35,839 bases of DNA from positions 1 to 35,839 of the forward strand of contig NW_006763302.1 in the NCBI RefSeq assembly GCF_000218685.1, given 5' to 3'. Every line of letters starts with the position of its first letter. Position 1 is the first letter of the stretch. Below are positions 7,701 to 18,958 of the stretch, one piece after another. The position numbers and the translations under genes were made by a program. The notes under the pieces are model-generated. The model had not been told where the DNA came from. It made no database searches and saw only the letters and a list, made by a program, of their open reading frames with translations. Source of the stretch: Serpula lacrymans var. lacrymans S7.9 (lineage: Eukaryota; Basidiomycota; Agaricomycetes; Boletales; Serpulaceae).

Positions 7701-10396
7701 GAACTTAACGTCTCAAGACAAGGAGATTTGCAAAGCTGTGCTCAAGGTGTTACCGCAATTAATGGTGTGCGGTACATAGTATTCAACTCATATCATTCCA
7801 AACGGCTTTGCCTGACAGAAATTGCAGACGAATTTCGGCCAAGGCTGCTACAACTGAAATTTTTAGCGGCCCTGGAAGAGCAAATACGGGATGACGACGC
7901 AAATGCGCCCGAATTAATCGACGGTTATGCTCAACGTGGTATGCTGCTTGTTAATTTGTTTTGCATCACTGCCGAGATACAATCCTAGATGACTGTCGAG
8001 GGAAAATGATTGAAGATAAGTTCTTGGAGTTTCTACAGACATCAAACTCTATCCAGCAGCAGATATCAATATCGGCACTTGGTTCTATTGCACGGCTAGC
8101 AAAATATGGCAGGGTTCCCACATTTTCATATTTTATCATAGCTAACGGTTCGATAGACACACTTCGAAGTGTGATGTTGGACCATCACTTTCTTAACGAC
8201 ATAAGAGATAGGCTTGATAGTAGCGATGAAGATGTCCGACTTGTCTCTTTGGACGTAGTGGATGCCTTCGCCAAGTATGGTATGTTTTTGCCATTCTCCT
8301 GACTTTTTGGCGCGGTCGTTTATGGCTCGTCAGATGATAGTTATACCCGACTGATAGAAATTGGCATCGTGGATCCTCTCCAAAAAATGTGCAATGATAC
8401 TAGCTGGCAGACCAGACAAAGATCTCTTGAGGTTGTTGCGGGATGTGCCAAACATGGTGGGCATCTTTAAGATGGTGCGTCTGAGCACAGTTGACACTCA
8501 ACAGAGGTAATACGAAGCGAGATGCTGGAATCTCACTTTCTTGAGGATTTGAGAGATAGGCTCACTGATAGTGACTGGGATGTGCGACGAGCGTCTATGA
8601 AGGCGATCACAGTCTTGGCAGAGCATGGTAGGCCATCACTGCCCCGCCCGATCACTTTCAGCCCTGTTGCTAACGATTCGTCAGACGCAGGTCAAAACGA
8701 GATGCTTCAAGTTGGTGTTCTGGACTCTCTCCAAAAATTATTCCACTTTACCCACTGGCAGTCGAGACACTCTTCCCTTAGTACCGTTGCTGAATGTGCC
8801 AAATATGGTGGGCGTCTTTGAGATGGCGCATTTAAGTACAGCTGACAGTTGAACAGAGAAACTTCTAAACAAAATGCTGAAATCTCATTTTCTTGAGGAT
8901 TTCAGAGACAGGCTTATTCATGACGATAATTACCACGTGCGTGAAGCATCTGTGAAGGCAATTGCAGTGTTTGCAGAGGATGGTAGGCTATCACTGCCCT
9001 GATCACTTTCAGCCCCGTCGCTAATGGTTCGTCAGACACATGCCAAAGCGAGATGATTAACATTGGCGTTCTGGACTCCTTCCGGAAATTGTTCCATCAT
9101 AGCGAGTGGGAATTAAGAGAATTATCTGTTAGTGCCATTGTGGAATGTGCTAAATATGGTGGGCATTTGAGCTGGCTCGTTAAGGCACAGCTGACAGTTC
9201 AACAGAGATACTTCTAAGCAAGATGCTAGAATCTCACGTCCTTGAAGATTTGAGAGATGGGCTTAGTGATGATTTCTTCAACGTGAGACAAGCGTCTGTG
9301 AATGCAATTGAAGTCTTTGCAGAGCATAGTAGGCCATCATTGCACTGATGACTTTCAGTCCCTTTGCTAACGATTTTTCAGACGCATGCCAAAACGAGGT
9401 GCTTAGAATTGGCTTTCTAGACTCTCTCCAAAATTTGTTCCACCATAGCGAGCCGAAATCAAGATGTTCATCTATTGACGCTGTTGCGAAATGTGCCAAA
9501 CATGGTGGGCATTATTGAGCTGGCGCTTTTACGCGTAGTTAACAGTTCAACAGAAATGCTTAGAAACAAGATTCTGGGACCTCACGTTCTTGAGGATCTG
9601 AGAGATAGGCTCAGTGATTATGACTCGGATGTGCGGCGAGTGTCAGTGAAGGCAATTGCGGTCTTTGCAGAGCATGGTAGGCCAACACTGCCCTGATAAC
9701 TTTCAACCCCTTCGCTAACGATTCGTCAGCCATATGCCAAAATGAGATGCTTAAAATTGGCTTTCTAGATTCTCTCCAAAATATGTTCTTTCATACCAAA
9801 TCAAAATTAAGAATATCATGTGTTAATGCCATTGCGGAGTGTGCCAAACATGGTGGGCATCTGAGATGACACATATGAGCACAGCTGACTGTTTAACAGA
9901 GATACTTCGAAACAAGATACTGGAATCTCGCTTTCTCGATAATCTCAGAGGTAGGCTGAATGATAGTGATGAAGATGTACGATTAGCGTGTGTGAAAGCA
10001 ATCACAGTGTTCGCAGAGAACGGTATTCCATCACTGCCCCGTTTGCTTTTGATCCCATACTGACGATTCTTCAGAAGATTGCCGCCGTATGATGAATGAC
10101 TCCGGTATAATGGATGCCATGTTAGATTGCGTATATATTCTTTTTATTCATCGGTGGCACATAAGGGAGGACAGTGCCGATATTTCAACACATCTCGCGC
10201 AGTATGGTAGGCGACTCTTTTCTTCTCGTAAACGAGCATGGCTGACGATTTAGCAGAGGAAGTCCGGGTGAAAATGTTGAAAGCTGGATATGTTGCCGGT
10301 CTTCAGAAGATGCTTAATGATCGCTATAGTGATGCCCGTGTGCAGGCAGCATCTAAGCGGGCACTTGCCGCCATTCAGGTTAATACACGGGTATGA
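4761..10396 (+). CDS. DUF2235 (Tle1-like hydrolase) - HEAT/ARM repeat protein
   Basis: Spliced model of 30 exons (about 1378 aa): 4761-4981, 5043-5172, 5224-5387, 5437-5516, 5566-5618, 5683-5723, 5777-6025, 6076-6229, 6286-6422, 6472-6705, 6757-7064, 7126-7273, 7328-7428, 7477-7605, 7652-7771, 7819-7938, 7989-8108, 8157-8279, 8334-8456, 8505-8627, 8685-8807, 8857-8982, 9036-9158, 9206-9328, 9382-9504, 9554-9676, 9730-9852, 9900-10022, 10075-10206, 10257-10396. All phases join. Residues about 101-420 carry DUF2235 signatures: VVYIDGTSNQ (104-113), the nucleophile elbow GFSRGA (S201) and HSDIGGG (407-413). From about residue 590 to the end it is an alpha-helical HEAT/ARM solenoid. DUF2235 includes Tle1-type phospholipases; the substrate here is unknown. 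The start is uncertain (ATG at 4761 or 4845), and the acceptors at 6286 and 7989 have alternatives. The intron at 8109-8156 has a GC donor. Confidence 0.85.
8157..10256 (+). repeat. tandem two-exon HEAT repeat array (6 units of 346-357 bp)
   Basis: Units begin at 8157, 8505, 8857, 9206, 9554 and 9900, with a partial unit at 10257. Each unit holds exon type A (helices around HFLEDLRDRL and VRRASVKAIAVFAEHG), intron type A, exon type B (around GFLDSLQKLF and AECAKHG) and intron type B. Exons are 123 nt (41 codons) except 126 at 8857 and 132 at 10075. All are bounded by phase-1 introns, so any number of units can be added or lost without changing frame. Introns are also alike between copies: type A starts GTAGGCCATCACTGCCC and ends GATTCGTCAG; type B starts GTGGGCAT and ends TTCAACAG. 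The genomic unit was therefore duplicated whole. Confidence 0.9.
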
Positions 10397-11011
10397 TGGA
10401 TATGGATGACAATGTAAAATGTTTTCTTCGACCATACGGCTTTCGATTCATAATGAGTTAGTGCAGAGCCGAAAGATGAACATGCATATATATGTGTGTG
10501 TTTGGACGATGCATCATGTTAAAGCACCCATTTGGTAGACATATGGGCATACCCCCCTCCAGCTTCTTGATAGACACCACACTACATTGTGGGACCTTTC
10601 TTGACACGTCCCTGCTGTTATGAGAACCACATCATTCAAACTCATAAATTTCAGCCACTCCCATGAATTCTGTGCTACTCACAGCTTATCCCCTCATGGA
10701 CATATTTGTGGCATGCTGCACAGTGTAAAACCGAGAGGGACATTGTAGCATCCCTTAATTACAAGGTGTATGTCCCTTTTGCTGCTGAACGTTGAGGATC
10801 CGTAAATCCATTGCAGGACTGTCTGATTTTCCTGCCGGGAGCTCAGCGCTCGACGCCTACGGGTTGAAACCTTTCTGAAATAGATACCTAACTTTAGAGC
10901 ACCTGTATGACTTGATTCACGATATAGAACTCTTGGGAATATGGTAAAAAGATATCCTTAATTAATTAATTAAATCAATAGTGTCGGGATAAGATGGTGA
11001 TCTATGCTGCA
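10397..11011. other. convergent intergenic region
   Basis: This is the spacer between the 3' ends of the HEAT-repeat gene and the thioesterase gene. It contains a 16-base TTAA-type palindromic run at 10958-10973 and TG/TA-rich stretches near 10480. No gene or structured RNA was recognised. Confidence 0.4.
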
Positions 11012-12510
11012 TCACAGCTTTGCTTTGGTATCCTCCGGCGCCCTCCTATCGGCACGAACAACACCTTCCTGGGTGGTGACGGCTACCAAACTACCGGCGC
11101 GGGAGTACAGCTGAAGGAAAGAGGATATCATTAACCAGCCGATATTTTGTTGAAAAAGGGATGGGATTTACCCGACCTTGCACGATGGCCCTTCCAGAAG
11201 CAGCTCGTGGGCAAACAACCTATGAGCACATCATCAGTCAGAGACAAAAACTATGGAAGACGAAGATTGACGTACAACGTATAAAAGGCCATCTCCACAA
11301 TCGAAGTCATCACTAAACAATTGTGAGTTGAAGTTCCCAGCACTAATAACATTTGCGTTTTGCGTACTTGTAGTAATATATAGAATGGTCCAGTGTCGAC
11401 TAACGGTAGAATATGTCAGATATGTCGGAACATCGAGACAAACAACAAATTGAACTAACACTCATGGAATGTGCATCCGGGCCTCTGGCATACCTCTTTA
11501 GCTTGAGAACATTAGCGGCGGCAGTAATGCTGTTGAGTAAACCGTATGATCGGAAACATGTTCCTAAATAATAATACTGGGACATACAAATTCAAATCCG
11601 AAAGATAAGCCAAGATGCACTGAGGTTTCGTATATTAGATATTTTATGCTGTACTTTCATCGAGGGAGGCGTACTTTTTGGAATGGCGCTTCATAATGGG
11701 GAATACTTCGTGATTGCATCCAGTACATTGAAGTGATTGTTCCATCCGCGGAAGAGTCGTCCCGCTTTGCACGTCTAACTGCTATAGGTCCCTTCGTACG
11801 CTCCTAGTGGTCACAATAGAAAACAAATATCCGTTGAATCCTTAACAACTGCCGTTCAGTAATTCACCAAAGCTCACCTCAGTATACGTCAAATATATTT
11901 CCCGAACTTTCTCATGTAACCCTGGCCTCGACGCAAGGCGTCGGAACAATGTCTCTTCCAGCTCACAGTCCTCTAAATTCGGGACGTCGTGTGGCATAGG
12001 CCATTGGTACGTTGGTTGCCAGGGTTCTCCGCGGTGGAAAGAGCACAAGAGATGAAATATGATCTTTCCATTTTGAACAGCCTTGACACTCCGGGTACTA
12101 TAGGACCTGCCTTCCCGGAGACGCTCGACGAAGTAGAGGATAGGGACAGCGGGTGATGCGCTGAGTAAGAAATAACACTCCATGCAAGAATGAGCACGAT
12201 AAAGGGAAAAGACCCGTGCGCCAGGATTGATTCAAGATACTCACATGAAGAGACTGAAACATGGGACGTCGCATAAACTTAGGAACGGTCCATGGATGGC
12301 AGTTCAAATGGGACTTACATGTAACCCAAAGCCAGGATCTACACAGTTCGTGGCAGATACAATAGCTTGCGATATCACTTGCCCTCCAAATACGCCTCGA
12401 GCCCGTGTTGGAACCCAAAGGGCTTTCGAGCGAAATAAATTTACTTCGATCTGCTCGACTTCGAGAGCAGTGGTGATTTTCTCGTGTTCAACTTGGTCGG
12501 TGTCTTCCAT
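11012..12510 (-). CDS. peroxisomal acyl-CoA thioesterase (TesB/ACOT8 family)
   Basis: Hydrolyses acyl-CoA to fatty acid and CoA. Exons, 5' to 3': 12319-12510, 12245-12253, 11878-12177, 11675-11803, 11587-11619, 11460-11567, 11368-11399, 11276-11312, 11172-11219, 11012-11110; about 327 aa. Family motifs are VFGGQV near residue 43, SLHCYFL across three exons, VKAVQNGK, YEAPFQK, LDHSIYYY (likely catalytic Asp), GRAIVQGR and TTQEGVVR (likely catalytic Gln). The protein ends in AKL, a PTS1 signal for peroxisome import, as in ACOT8. Exon 2 is only 9 nt and supplies SLH. Between the SDLNL motif (ending 11587) and LGTCF (starting 11567) there are 19 extra bases with no convincing splice sites. This means a frame break, sequence error or unusual splice. 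The start ATG at 12510 gives the usual N-terminus. Confidence 0.82.
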
Positions 12511-12859
12511 CGTGAAACTAGAAATGCGAAAGAGATCAGGACAGCTTGATAAAAGGATTGGAAGGGTTAAATGGTGCGATGCGGTAGTCCCTTCATAGAA
12601 GGAACGAGACTTTAAGGCCAGTGATTGGCAGTAATATCCTGAGGCGTGGCAGACGGCTAAGAAGTATGACCGGATTGCTATTAGCAAGCGCACTTATGTA
12701 GCGCGTGATTATCACCTGCTACTTATTGATGACATGTGTTGTACAGTGCAGGATACAGTGAGCATCCAATGACAACAATGACAACGAGCATCCAAACAGC
12801 TAGCTGTCAACAAAACTAGTACAATAAGTAGATTTAAATTAATGAACGAGCTCTACTAT
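12511..12859. other. spacer between rad14 and thioesterase genes
   Basis: This 349-bp gap lies between the 3' end of the rad14-like gene and the start of the thioesterase gene, both on the minus strand. It must hold the thioesterase promoter. Repeated short GAGCATCCAA and ACAACA motifs occur near 12760-12797. No gene is seen. Confidence 0.4.
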
Positions 12860-14041
12860 TCAAAAGACCTCCACATCGATGGTGAACCCGCATTCATGAC
12901 AGACCTGCTGTCCACCTCCATCAGCAATCCCTTCGACCACACTAAATACGTGTTTGTGCTCCTTATCCTTCCGTCTCTGCCAGACACCTTCTCTCGTGCG
13001 CCTGCGCAAGTCTTTCAAGGACTCTTCAAATTTCTTGTTTTTCTTCTTCTTCTTTTCAGCTGTTCGCCGTTCCCATTCTGCGTCTAACGCCTCGGAAGAA
13101 CCCCATTTCTTCCATGCAAATTCCTCCACTTGAAATCGTAGGAAGAGCATCATGTTTGCAAACGTTGATTTGTGAGGGTTCGCTTTCAGAAGATGAGGAA
13201 GCAAGTCGTGATCTCGAAGCTCAGCTGTTAAAGTCAGAAGATAAGGGAAAAGACAAATTGGGGTCAAATAAGAGCGCACAATCAGTGAGAAGATAGTCCT
13301 ATTAACAATAGTCAAAAGTATGACCTCGTTGTTTGACTACTCGTAGCGTACCTCTTTGCACTCGGTCTTTGTGAGTAGACTATATTTCTCTGGAAAATCA
13401 TCTTTACATTTATTGCACACCAGACACCCGAATATTTTCTTGAACGTGTTGTCAATGTCGATGGACTGGCACTCTTTGCATTTAGGATTACGTTCTGGGT
13501 CCAAAAACACAGCTGGGGTACCACTGTCAATACAACGTGAAAGAAGCCATATAAGCAGAGGAGCGTACGAGGTTCCACGTTTTGCATTGCCCGCTGCCGT
13601 TCGCGTTCGCGTTCCTTCACTCTCGAGTCCTCGTCAAACTCCTTCCCATCTTCAACCAAGAAACCACCCTTGGAGTTAACCATCTTGGACAAATCATATT
13701 CGAAGTATTTTCCCAATCGCGAGTCGCGTTTCAGGGGGGCGGGAGTTGTCTTAGGTACCGTCGGAGAGGTAGAGACAGCGGGAACGACACCGAGCGGACG
13801 TTTATTGTTTGCATTTAGAACAGAAGATGCACTAGAGGATGCTTGCTCTCGTTGACGTTGCTTGGCTTTCGCTGCGAACACCCAAAATCGGTGATCTTAT
13901 TGAAAGGTGATCACGAATGTTTGTGCCACACGCACCTCTTAGCCTGTTTATCTCTATCTGTTTTATCTTCTCTGGAGTTAACTGAAATTCAGTAGAACGA
14001 GACGGGTTTGCAGGTGGTGTAGAAGGTCTCTGTTCCTCCAT
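12860..14041 (-). CDS. rad14: DNA excision repair protein Rad14 (XPA homologue)
   Basis: Damage-recognition and scaffold factor of nucleotide excision repair in the nucleus. Exons, 5' to 3': 13936-14041, 13569-13871, 13352-13512, 13280-13298, 12860-13224; 317 aa with all phases consistent. A C4 zinc finger has cysteines 148, 151, 169 and 172. It is followed by the family signature [21 protein letters not shown], then ELRDHDLLPHL, NPHKSTF and MMLFLRFQVEEFAWKKWG. A basic helix with EKKKKK follows, and the C-terminus CHECGFTI is typical of fungal Rad14. The N-terminus is low-complexity. Exon 4 is only 19 nt. An in-frame ATG at 14095 could add 18 residues, but MEEQ at 14041 gives the usual length. 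Confidence 0.92.
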
Positions 14042-15308
14042 GATATGAACGTTACGGTCCTTCGATGCAGTATATGGGTGACCTGTGAGCTGCATATAAG
14101 ACAGGGCGGCAAGTGCCCTGAATTCCGATCTAAATTATTCCAGTGAGCGGATGTGAACCAGTAACAAGCATTCCTGTCAGTAACCTTGGTCAAGGACCTA
14201 GTAGTACTTATTGTGGTCAATCGTAGTCAGAGACGTCGCGGTGATTCCGGGATATTCATCACCGTGACGGTGACCGTAGCGAAATTCCGTGACTCTCTTG
14301 AAACATGTATGGATTGTGGATCATTTGCTTCGATTTCGACCTCTTGGTGAGTCGTACTACATTCTGCGTTTTCCCCTCATCGTATTTTCTTCTCTTTTCC
14401 TCCGTATAGATCACGAAATATTGTACCCAGCAACTCTCCGGTGTACTGAAGTCAAGTTTACTACTCCTAGTAATGCAATCGAGCTCGTGGTCGCAACCTT
14501 CCGTCCTGCAGAAACTCCCCATCCTTTCTTGGTTGCGTGCTACTTGATTCGGCATTTTTCAACATAGTGAATACGGCAATGTAGTGTATGTCACCTTGAT
14601 TCCATCTGGTAGGTAGGATGCATTCAGATGTCATCGACTTACATGTCTTCACAGTAAATCTCCCATCAACTTATATAAGCTAATATTTGTTTCGTAGACT
14701 AGTGTTGGAGTAAAAGTATATGTTGATCTGCAAGATATCAATCAGTTTCGAGTTGAGCACTTGGCGTCTTCGCTGCGAGTAATGTTCTCTGTCAAGGAAT
14801 GATGGTGTGGGCCTGATTTGCATTCTGAAGTTGGGCGATGGCATCAGAAGATTAAATAGATTCTACTTTGTTTCGTATTAACATTTACTTATTTACTGGT
14901 TATCTTGTTTTTTTGCTTTTCAAATCTCTGGCTCTGTCTTGAGAAATTCTTGACTGATTGGTTAGAGGGAGGCTCTCTTTAATCTGCCATAGAAGATTTA
15001 GCAGATGACATTCCTAAAAATCTACTCAACCCAAGGACGCTGCCGGTCCTCTACAATGCATCTTGATCCAGCGTAGCGGTAGCGAGACATGTATACATTC
15101 AAAGTATTAAAGCGGGTCGCTGAGCGAAAAATCCTGGTGCTCAGCAGTTGCAGAAGAGCGTTGAGTCTGGATAAGGATCTGTTCAGACTATATCTAACAG
15201 GGTACAACGGACGCACTACGAGCACAAGCACGTGAAAAATATCACTATTACAATAACAGTCACTATGGACGGTTCCAAACCATAACAGACTCTATTGGTT
15301 GGTTGACT
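14042..15308. other. intergenic region upstream of rad14
   Basis: This 1267-bp stretch lies between the rad14 start and the permease 3' end. An intron-like pattern (GTGAGT at 14347 to TATAG at 14409, + strand) sits in weak open frames around 14270-14560. Joining them gives a stop or no recognisable protein, so I do not call a gene. The rest is AT-rich and featureless by eye. Confidence 0.35.
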
Positions 15309-17381
15309 CTACCTACCTGTCAACCGAATCTCTAACCATCGTAAGGGGGGGGGTAAGACACTGCTGCAAATCCTGCAGCCAACTTTTTTGCACAAAAGAT
15401 CAATCACAAAATGAGTGCTTGGGTGATAATAGCTAGGGCTTATTTGACTTACCTCGGACCCCAGATCGGCACCGTACGCCGCGCCTGCCATTTTCCCAAT
15501 AGGGCCAGTGTACCAAGCCTGAGATGAAATCATTTGTGAGGTTCACATGAAAAGAGCTGATCGACCTACTTCTGACATCCCAACAACAGCGCCAGCGACG
15601 CCACAGCATGCAGCAAGAATACCAGCAACACCCAAAGGAAGACTTCCCCAAAAGAAAAGCAATCAGTCAACAATAAAGGATATGTAACACTGTAACACCA
15701 GCACTCGCAGTACCCACCGAGACGGAGAGTCATAATCATCAAGATTATACCCCCCAAGCACGCCATCTTTCCTACGGAATATAAAATGCTCCTCTGCTAC
15801 GACAACGATGAAGAAGGCGATCCAATAGCTGAAGATGCTCAGGAAATTCGTCATGATATCCGAAAAATGGTTACGCCCAGAAACGGCTGCAACTGTGTAG
15901 ATAACAAACACTAGGGATACCCAGAAAAAGCGTGGAATGAGTGCGAAGGGCCGACCCAAGGCCTGAATCGAAAGGCCAGCAGAATAGGTGTTCGGGATAT
16001 TATTTCCGCTATCAGGGTGAATACATGCATCAAGTAGACTTGAATTTCAGTTTCGGGGGGAGAGACTTACACAACAGAGAACGCGAGGAGGAAGAGGATG
16101 AATTGTCCACCGTGTCCCCATTGTGATAAAACCTGACCGATCAGCCCACCAGTTCCCCCTGTCTCATAGGCTTGGACATAAACAGGGTCTGTAATGGTCA
16201 TCAAAGCAGCGCCGAGGGTCATGACGAAACTGATAGGAATCCATAGCCCAAAAAATGTCAGCCAGAAGACCCTCCTGGGAGACGTGTCTGCGGGTAGACG
16301 GCAGTTGTAGTCAGCTGCAACGGGTGCCCACTGTAGTTTGGTTTGTTGAGGAATTTTGCTATATTCGGCGAGAGAGATGACCTACGCCAGTTACTGAACC
16401 AAAGACAATACCGCCAAAGCTGAGGATATCAGCCGATAATGCTCGTCCAGTATCCTCAAATGGCTTCTGTGCATGTATATTGTATCCAGCTTTCCCGCCG
16501 AGACCGTACAAGAACAACATAATGAGGAACGTGATAGTCCACACGTAGCGCTCATAAACGTGTACAATGTTGTAGCCGATAAAACACGGGACGAGACAGC
16601 ATACACCAATGATGATTATTCCTACGACGAGGGGAAGGGTGCCGGGGTTGATACTAGCAAGTGTCTGCCCTCCTAGGATAACTGCCATTACCGAGAAGCC
16701 GAGCCTATGCATCATGAGCTAGTAAGCATTTAAGTAAGGGTCGGAGCATACTGCGTGAGGATGTTGAGAATGGAGTAGATAGTCCCACCGACATGCCCTG
16801 AGCTGAAGCGTGTGATGACCATGGTACGTAGACCTGTTATAGGCCCCAAGGTCGCGATAAAAGCAGTCGCAACACTTCCCAATGCACCAAAGCAGAAAAT
16901 AGTCGCAATGGCATGTCTGAACAAAATTACGGTCAGTACGGGACTGCAGAAGTAATCTAATAATGCTGACGGCAAGGTAAGCGTAAAGCTTGATTGCGCT
17001 GCTACTCCGATAGGAATTGCTGGGAGGACCATATTGACAGACCTAGCAGCAAGGTGAAAGTAGTTTCGCGAACCTCAAATGGATGAACTGACCACCACAT
17101 TAGCAGACTAGAGAACATGTAATGCCATGATTCTTTAGACAACTGAGCATAAAGACTCACTTGTTCCATATATTTTTGGCTTCTCGCTGATCTTCTGGCA
17201 CCCGCTCGACACCTCTTGCCTCAACTCCACTGGCAAAAAGTTTGGATAAGAATGGACCTAGCACTCCAAACCGTCCCGCAATTACGCGATCAGGCGCGAC
17301 TTCAACCTTGAGCCTCATCTCTGGCTGGGTGTCGATACACTTTTCTTTGTCCTCAACCGAGTACTCCTGACCATTATGCAT
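15309..17381 (-). CDS. NCS1 purine-cytosine permease (Fcy2-like)
   Basis: Plasma-membrane proton symporter for purines and cytosine. Exons, 5' to 3': 17161-17381, 17093-17107, 16971-17042, 16752-16916, 16386-16704, 16071-16330, 15718-16008, 15570-15642, 15453-15518, 15309-15382; about 515 aa with roughly 12 TM segments. Family motifs are SGVEARGVERVP and IWNK in the N-terminus, MWWSVNMVLP, FGALGS then TLGPITGLRTMV, LTQLGFSV, VPCFIGY, WAPVAADY, NNIPNTYSAGL and the loop YDSPSR. Exon 2 is 15 nt. In the last exon a run of nine Cs (15345-15353) breaks the frame. Read as is, translation stops at 15332. The frame after the run encodes the family C-terminus LRWLEIRLTGR to 15309. Confidence 0.87.
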
Positions 17382-18958
17382 GTTGTTGTCACTGTTTGGG
17401 AAGCAACTACGACCTTGAAGGAGAGTGTCCAAGAGTAGAAGACGGAGAAATTTATTGTCTCTGCAAATTCGACAGTTGCCAGATGTCACTGTATAGAAAG
17501 ACACCTGTTCGACATTTCTAGCGATAGGAATAAGTGACTGGCCTTTTTTGTACACCCGCTTGCTTGTTCGGCTCGTTTACATCGAAGCTGTCACAGTGAT
17601 ACTTAGTCCCGTTCGATACCGGAAAATCATGATGATTTCCAGACTCCAAACCAGTTGGCGGGTCAGGCTCCTCCCCAACCACTTTTCGAGAAAGGAGTTT
17701 TCCACTCAGGTGAAGTAGTCGGACAAGAAAGAGACCATGAAAAACCATTATCCAAGGCTTCACCGTTCGATTCACCTTTTTCCCCCTATTCAGCACAGGG
17801 ACTCAAAATACCATCATTTACTTCGCTGCAAAGTACAGGCAATAAGACAGCAGTGTGAAACTTGATCAATCGTTATCATTCACTTGAGCTATGAACTTGT
17901 TAAGATAGATGCCAGCGTAGTGCGCTCAACAATGCAGCATAAACATCACATAACGAGGCACACCCAGATATGCCTCGTCGTATGATATACACACCGCATT
18001 ATTTCGCTGTTGGCAAAGCTCGACCACAAAGCCCCTGTTAACCGCAGATGAACATGGACCTAGTTAGATACACAATCAGCCAAAGGTTCGAGACTAGTTC
18101 ATAGAAGGATATGCAGGCTATTGATGACCGCGCGTTGTACAGTGCTTGAAGTTGCACGGCAGTATATCCATAGGTATGAATGGATTATTCGTCACTCATC
18201 GAGATGGAGAAATGGACACTGAAAACCGATATGTTGGCTTGAGCATAAAAGTGATATGCATCAACATACGATTCGAACGAAACCGACCCTACTCTGATAA
18301 GATGACGGTGAGTGGCGGTTAGAGGGACGCTGCGCAAGAAGAATTCACTTTATCTCTTGCAAATGAAAATACGGCGTCACCCATTGGGGCGTATTTGCAA
18401 TGTGCCAGTGATGGATTCATGGCTAGAAATAGCCATCGAATGATGTACACGACCTGCAAGCCCGAAACCCGTTGCCCTGTAATGCCCGCTGACTGTGACT
18501 GATATTTTGATAACACGATAGGTTTATGCAATCATTCAAGCGATAACCTATGGCTGGGATTGTCGTCGGGCATTGAACAGGGAGACATAGTGGTAGTAGG
18601 AAGAGATGGGTACTGACGAGAGGCGAGAAATATAAGAGTAGTCCTACCATAACGTCACGGTCACGTCGATCGCCCTCGTAAGCGAGTATCGACATGTTTC
18701 CGATGAGTCCGACATGTTCGCTCGGGGCCCCTATACTCAGACCGTTTTTATGCTGTCATCCCACTGGCAGACTTTCGATTTCGCCCACCAAAGTCTGACA
18801 CATCTGAGTCCTGTCTCATTTCAAAAAGTGTCATGCCTTACTTTTATATTGCAAGGTCAGTTCTCTGTCATCGACTTTGTGTTCCCCCTTTCCTCCGCCT
18901 GCCCATTCCTATTAATTCTCAGCGCTGACGTCTCACTTCAAATTTGTGCTTCACCGCC
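17382..18958. other. large divergent intergenic region
   Basis: This 1577-bp spacer separates the permease (-) from the four-TM protein (+). Overlapping open frames of 60-92 codons exist at 17518-17858 on both strands, but none shows a motif. A pyrimidine-rich stretch (about 18840-18950) precedes the + strand start codon, typical of a fungal core promoter. Confidence 0.35.

Noticed and set aside
14270..14560. Possible small two-exon + strand gene
   Set aside because: An intron-like pattern exists but joining the frames gives an in-frame stop or a sequence without motifs.
17518..17858. Overlapping 60-92 codon frames on both strands
   Set aside because: No motif, no splice-consistent extension; likely chance frames in the permease upstream region.
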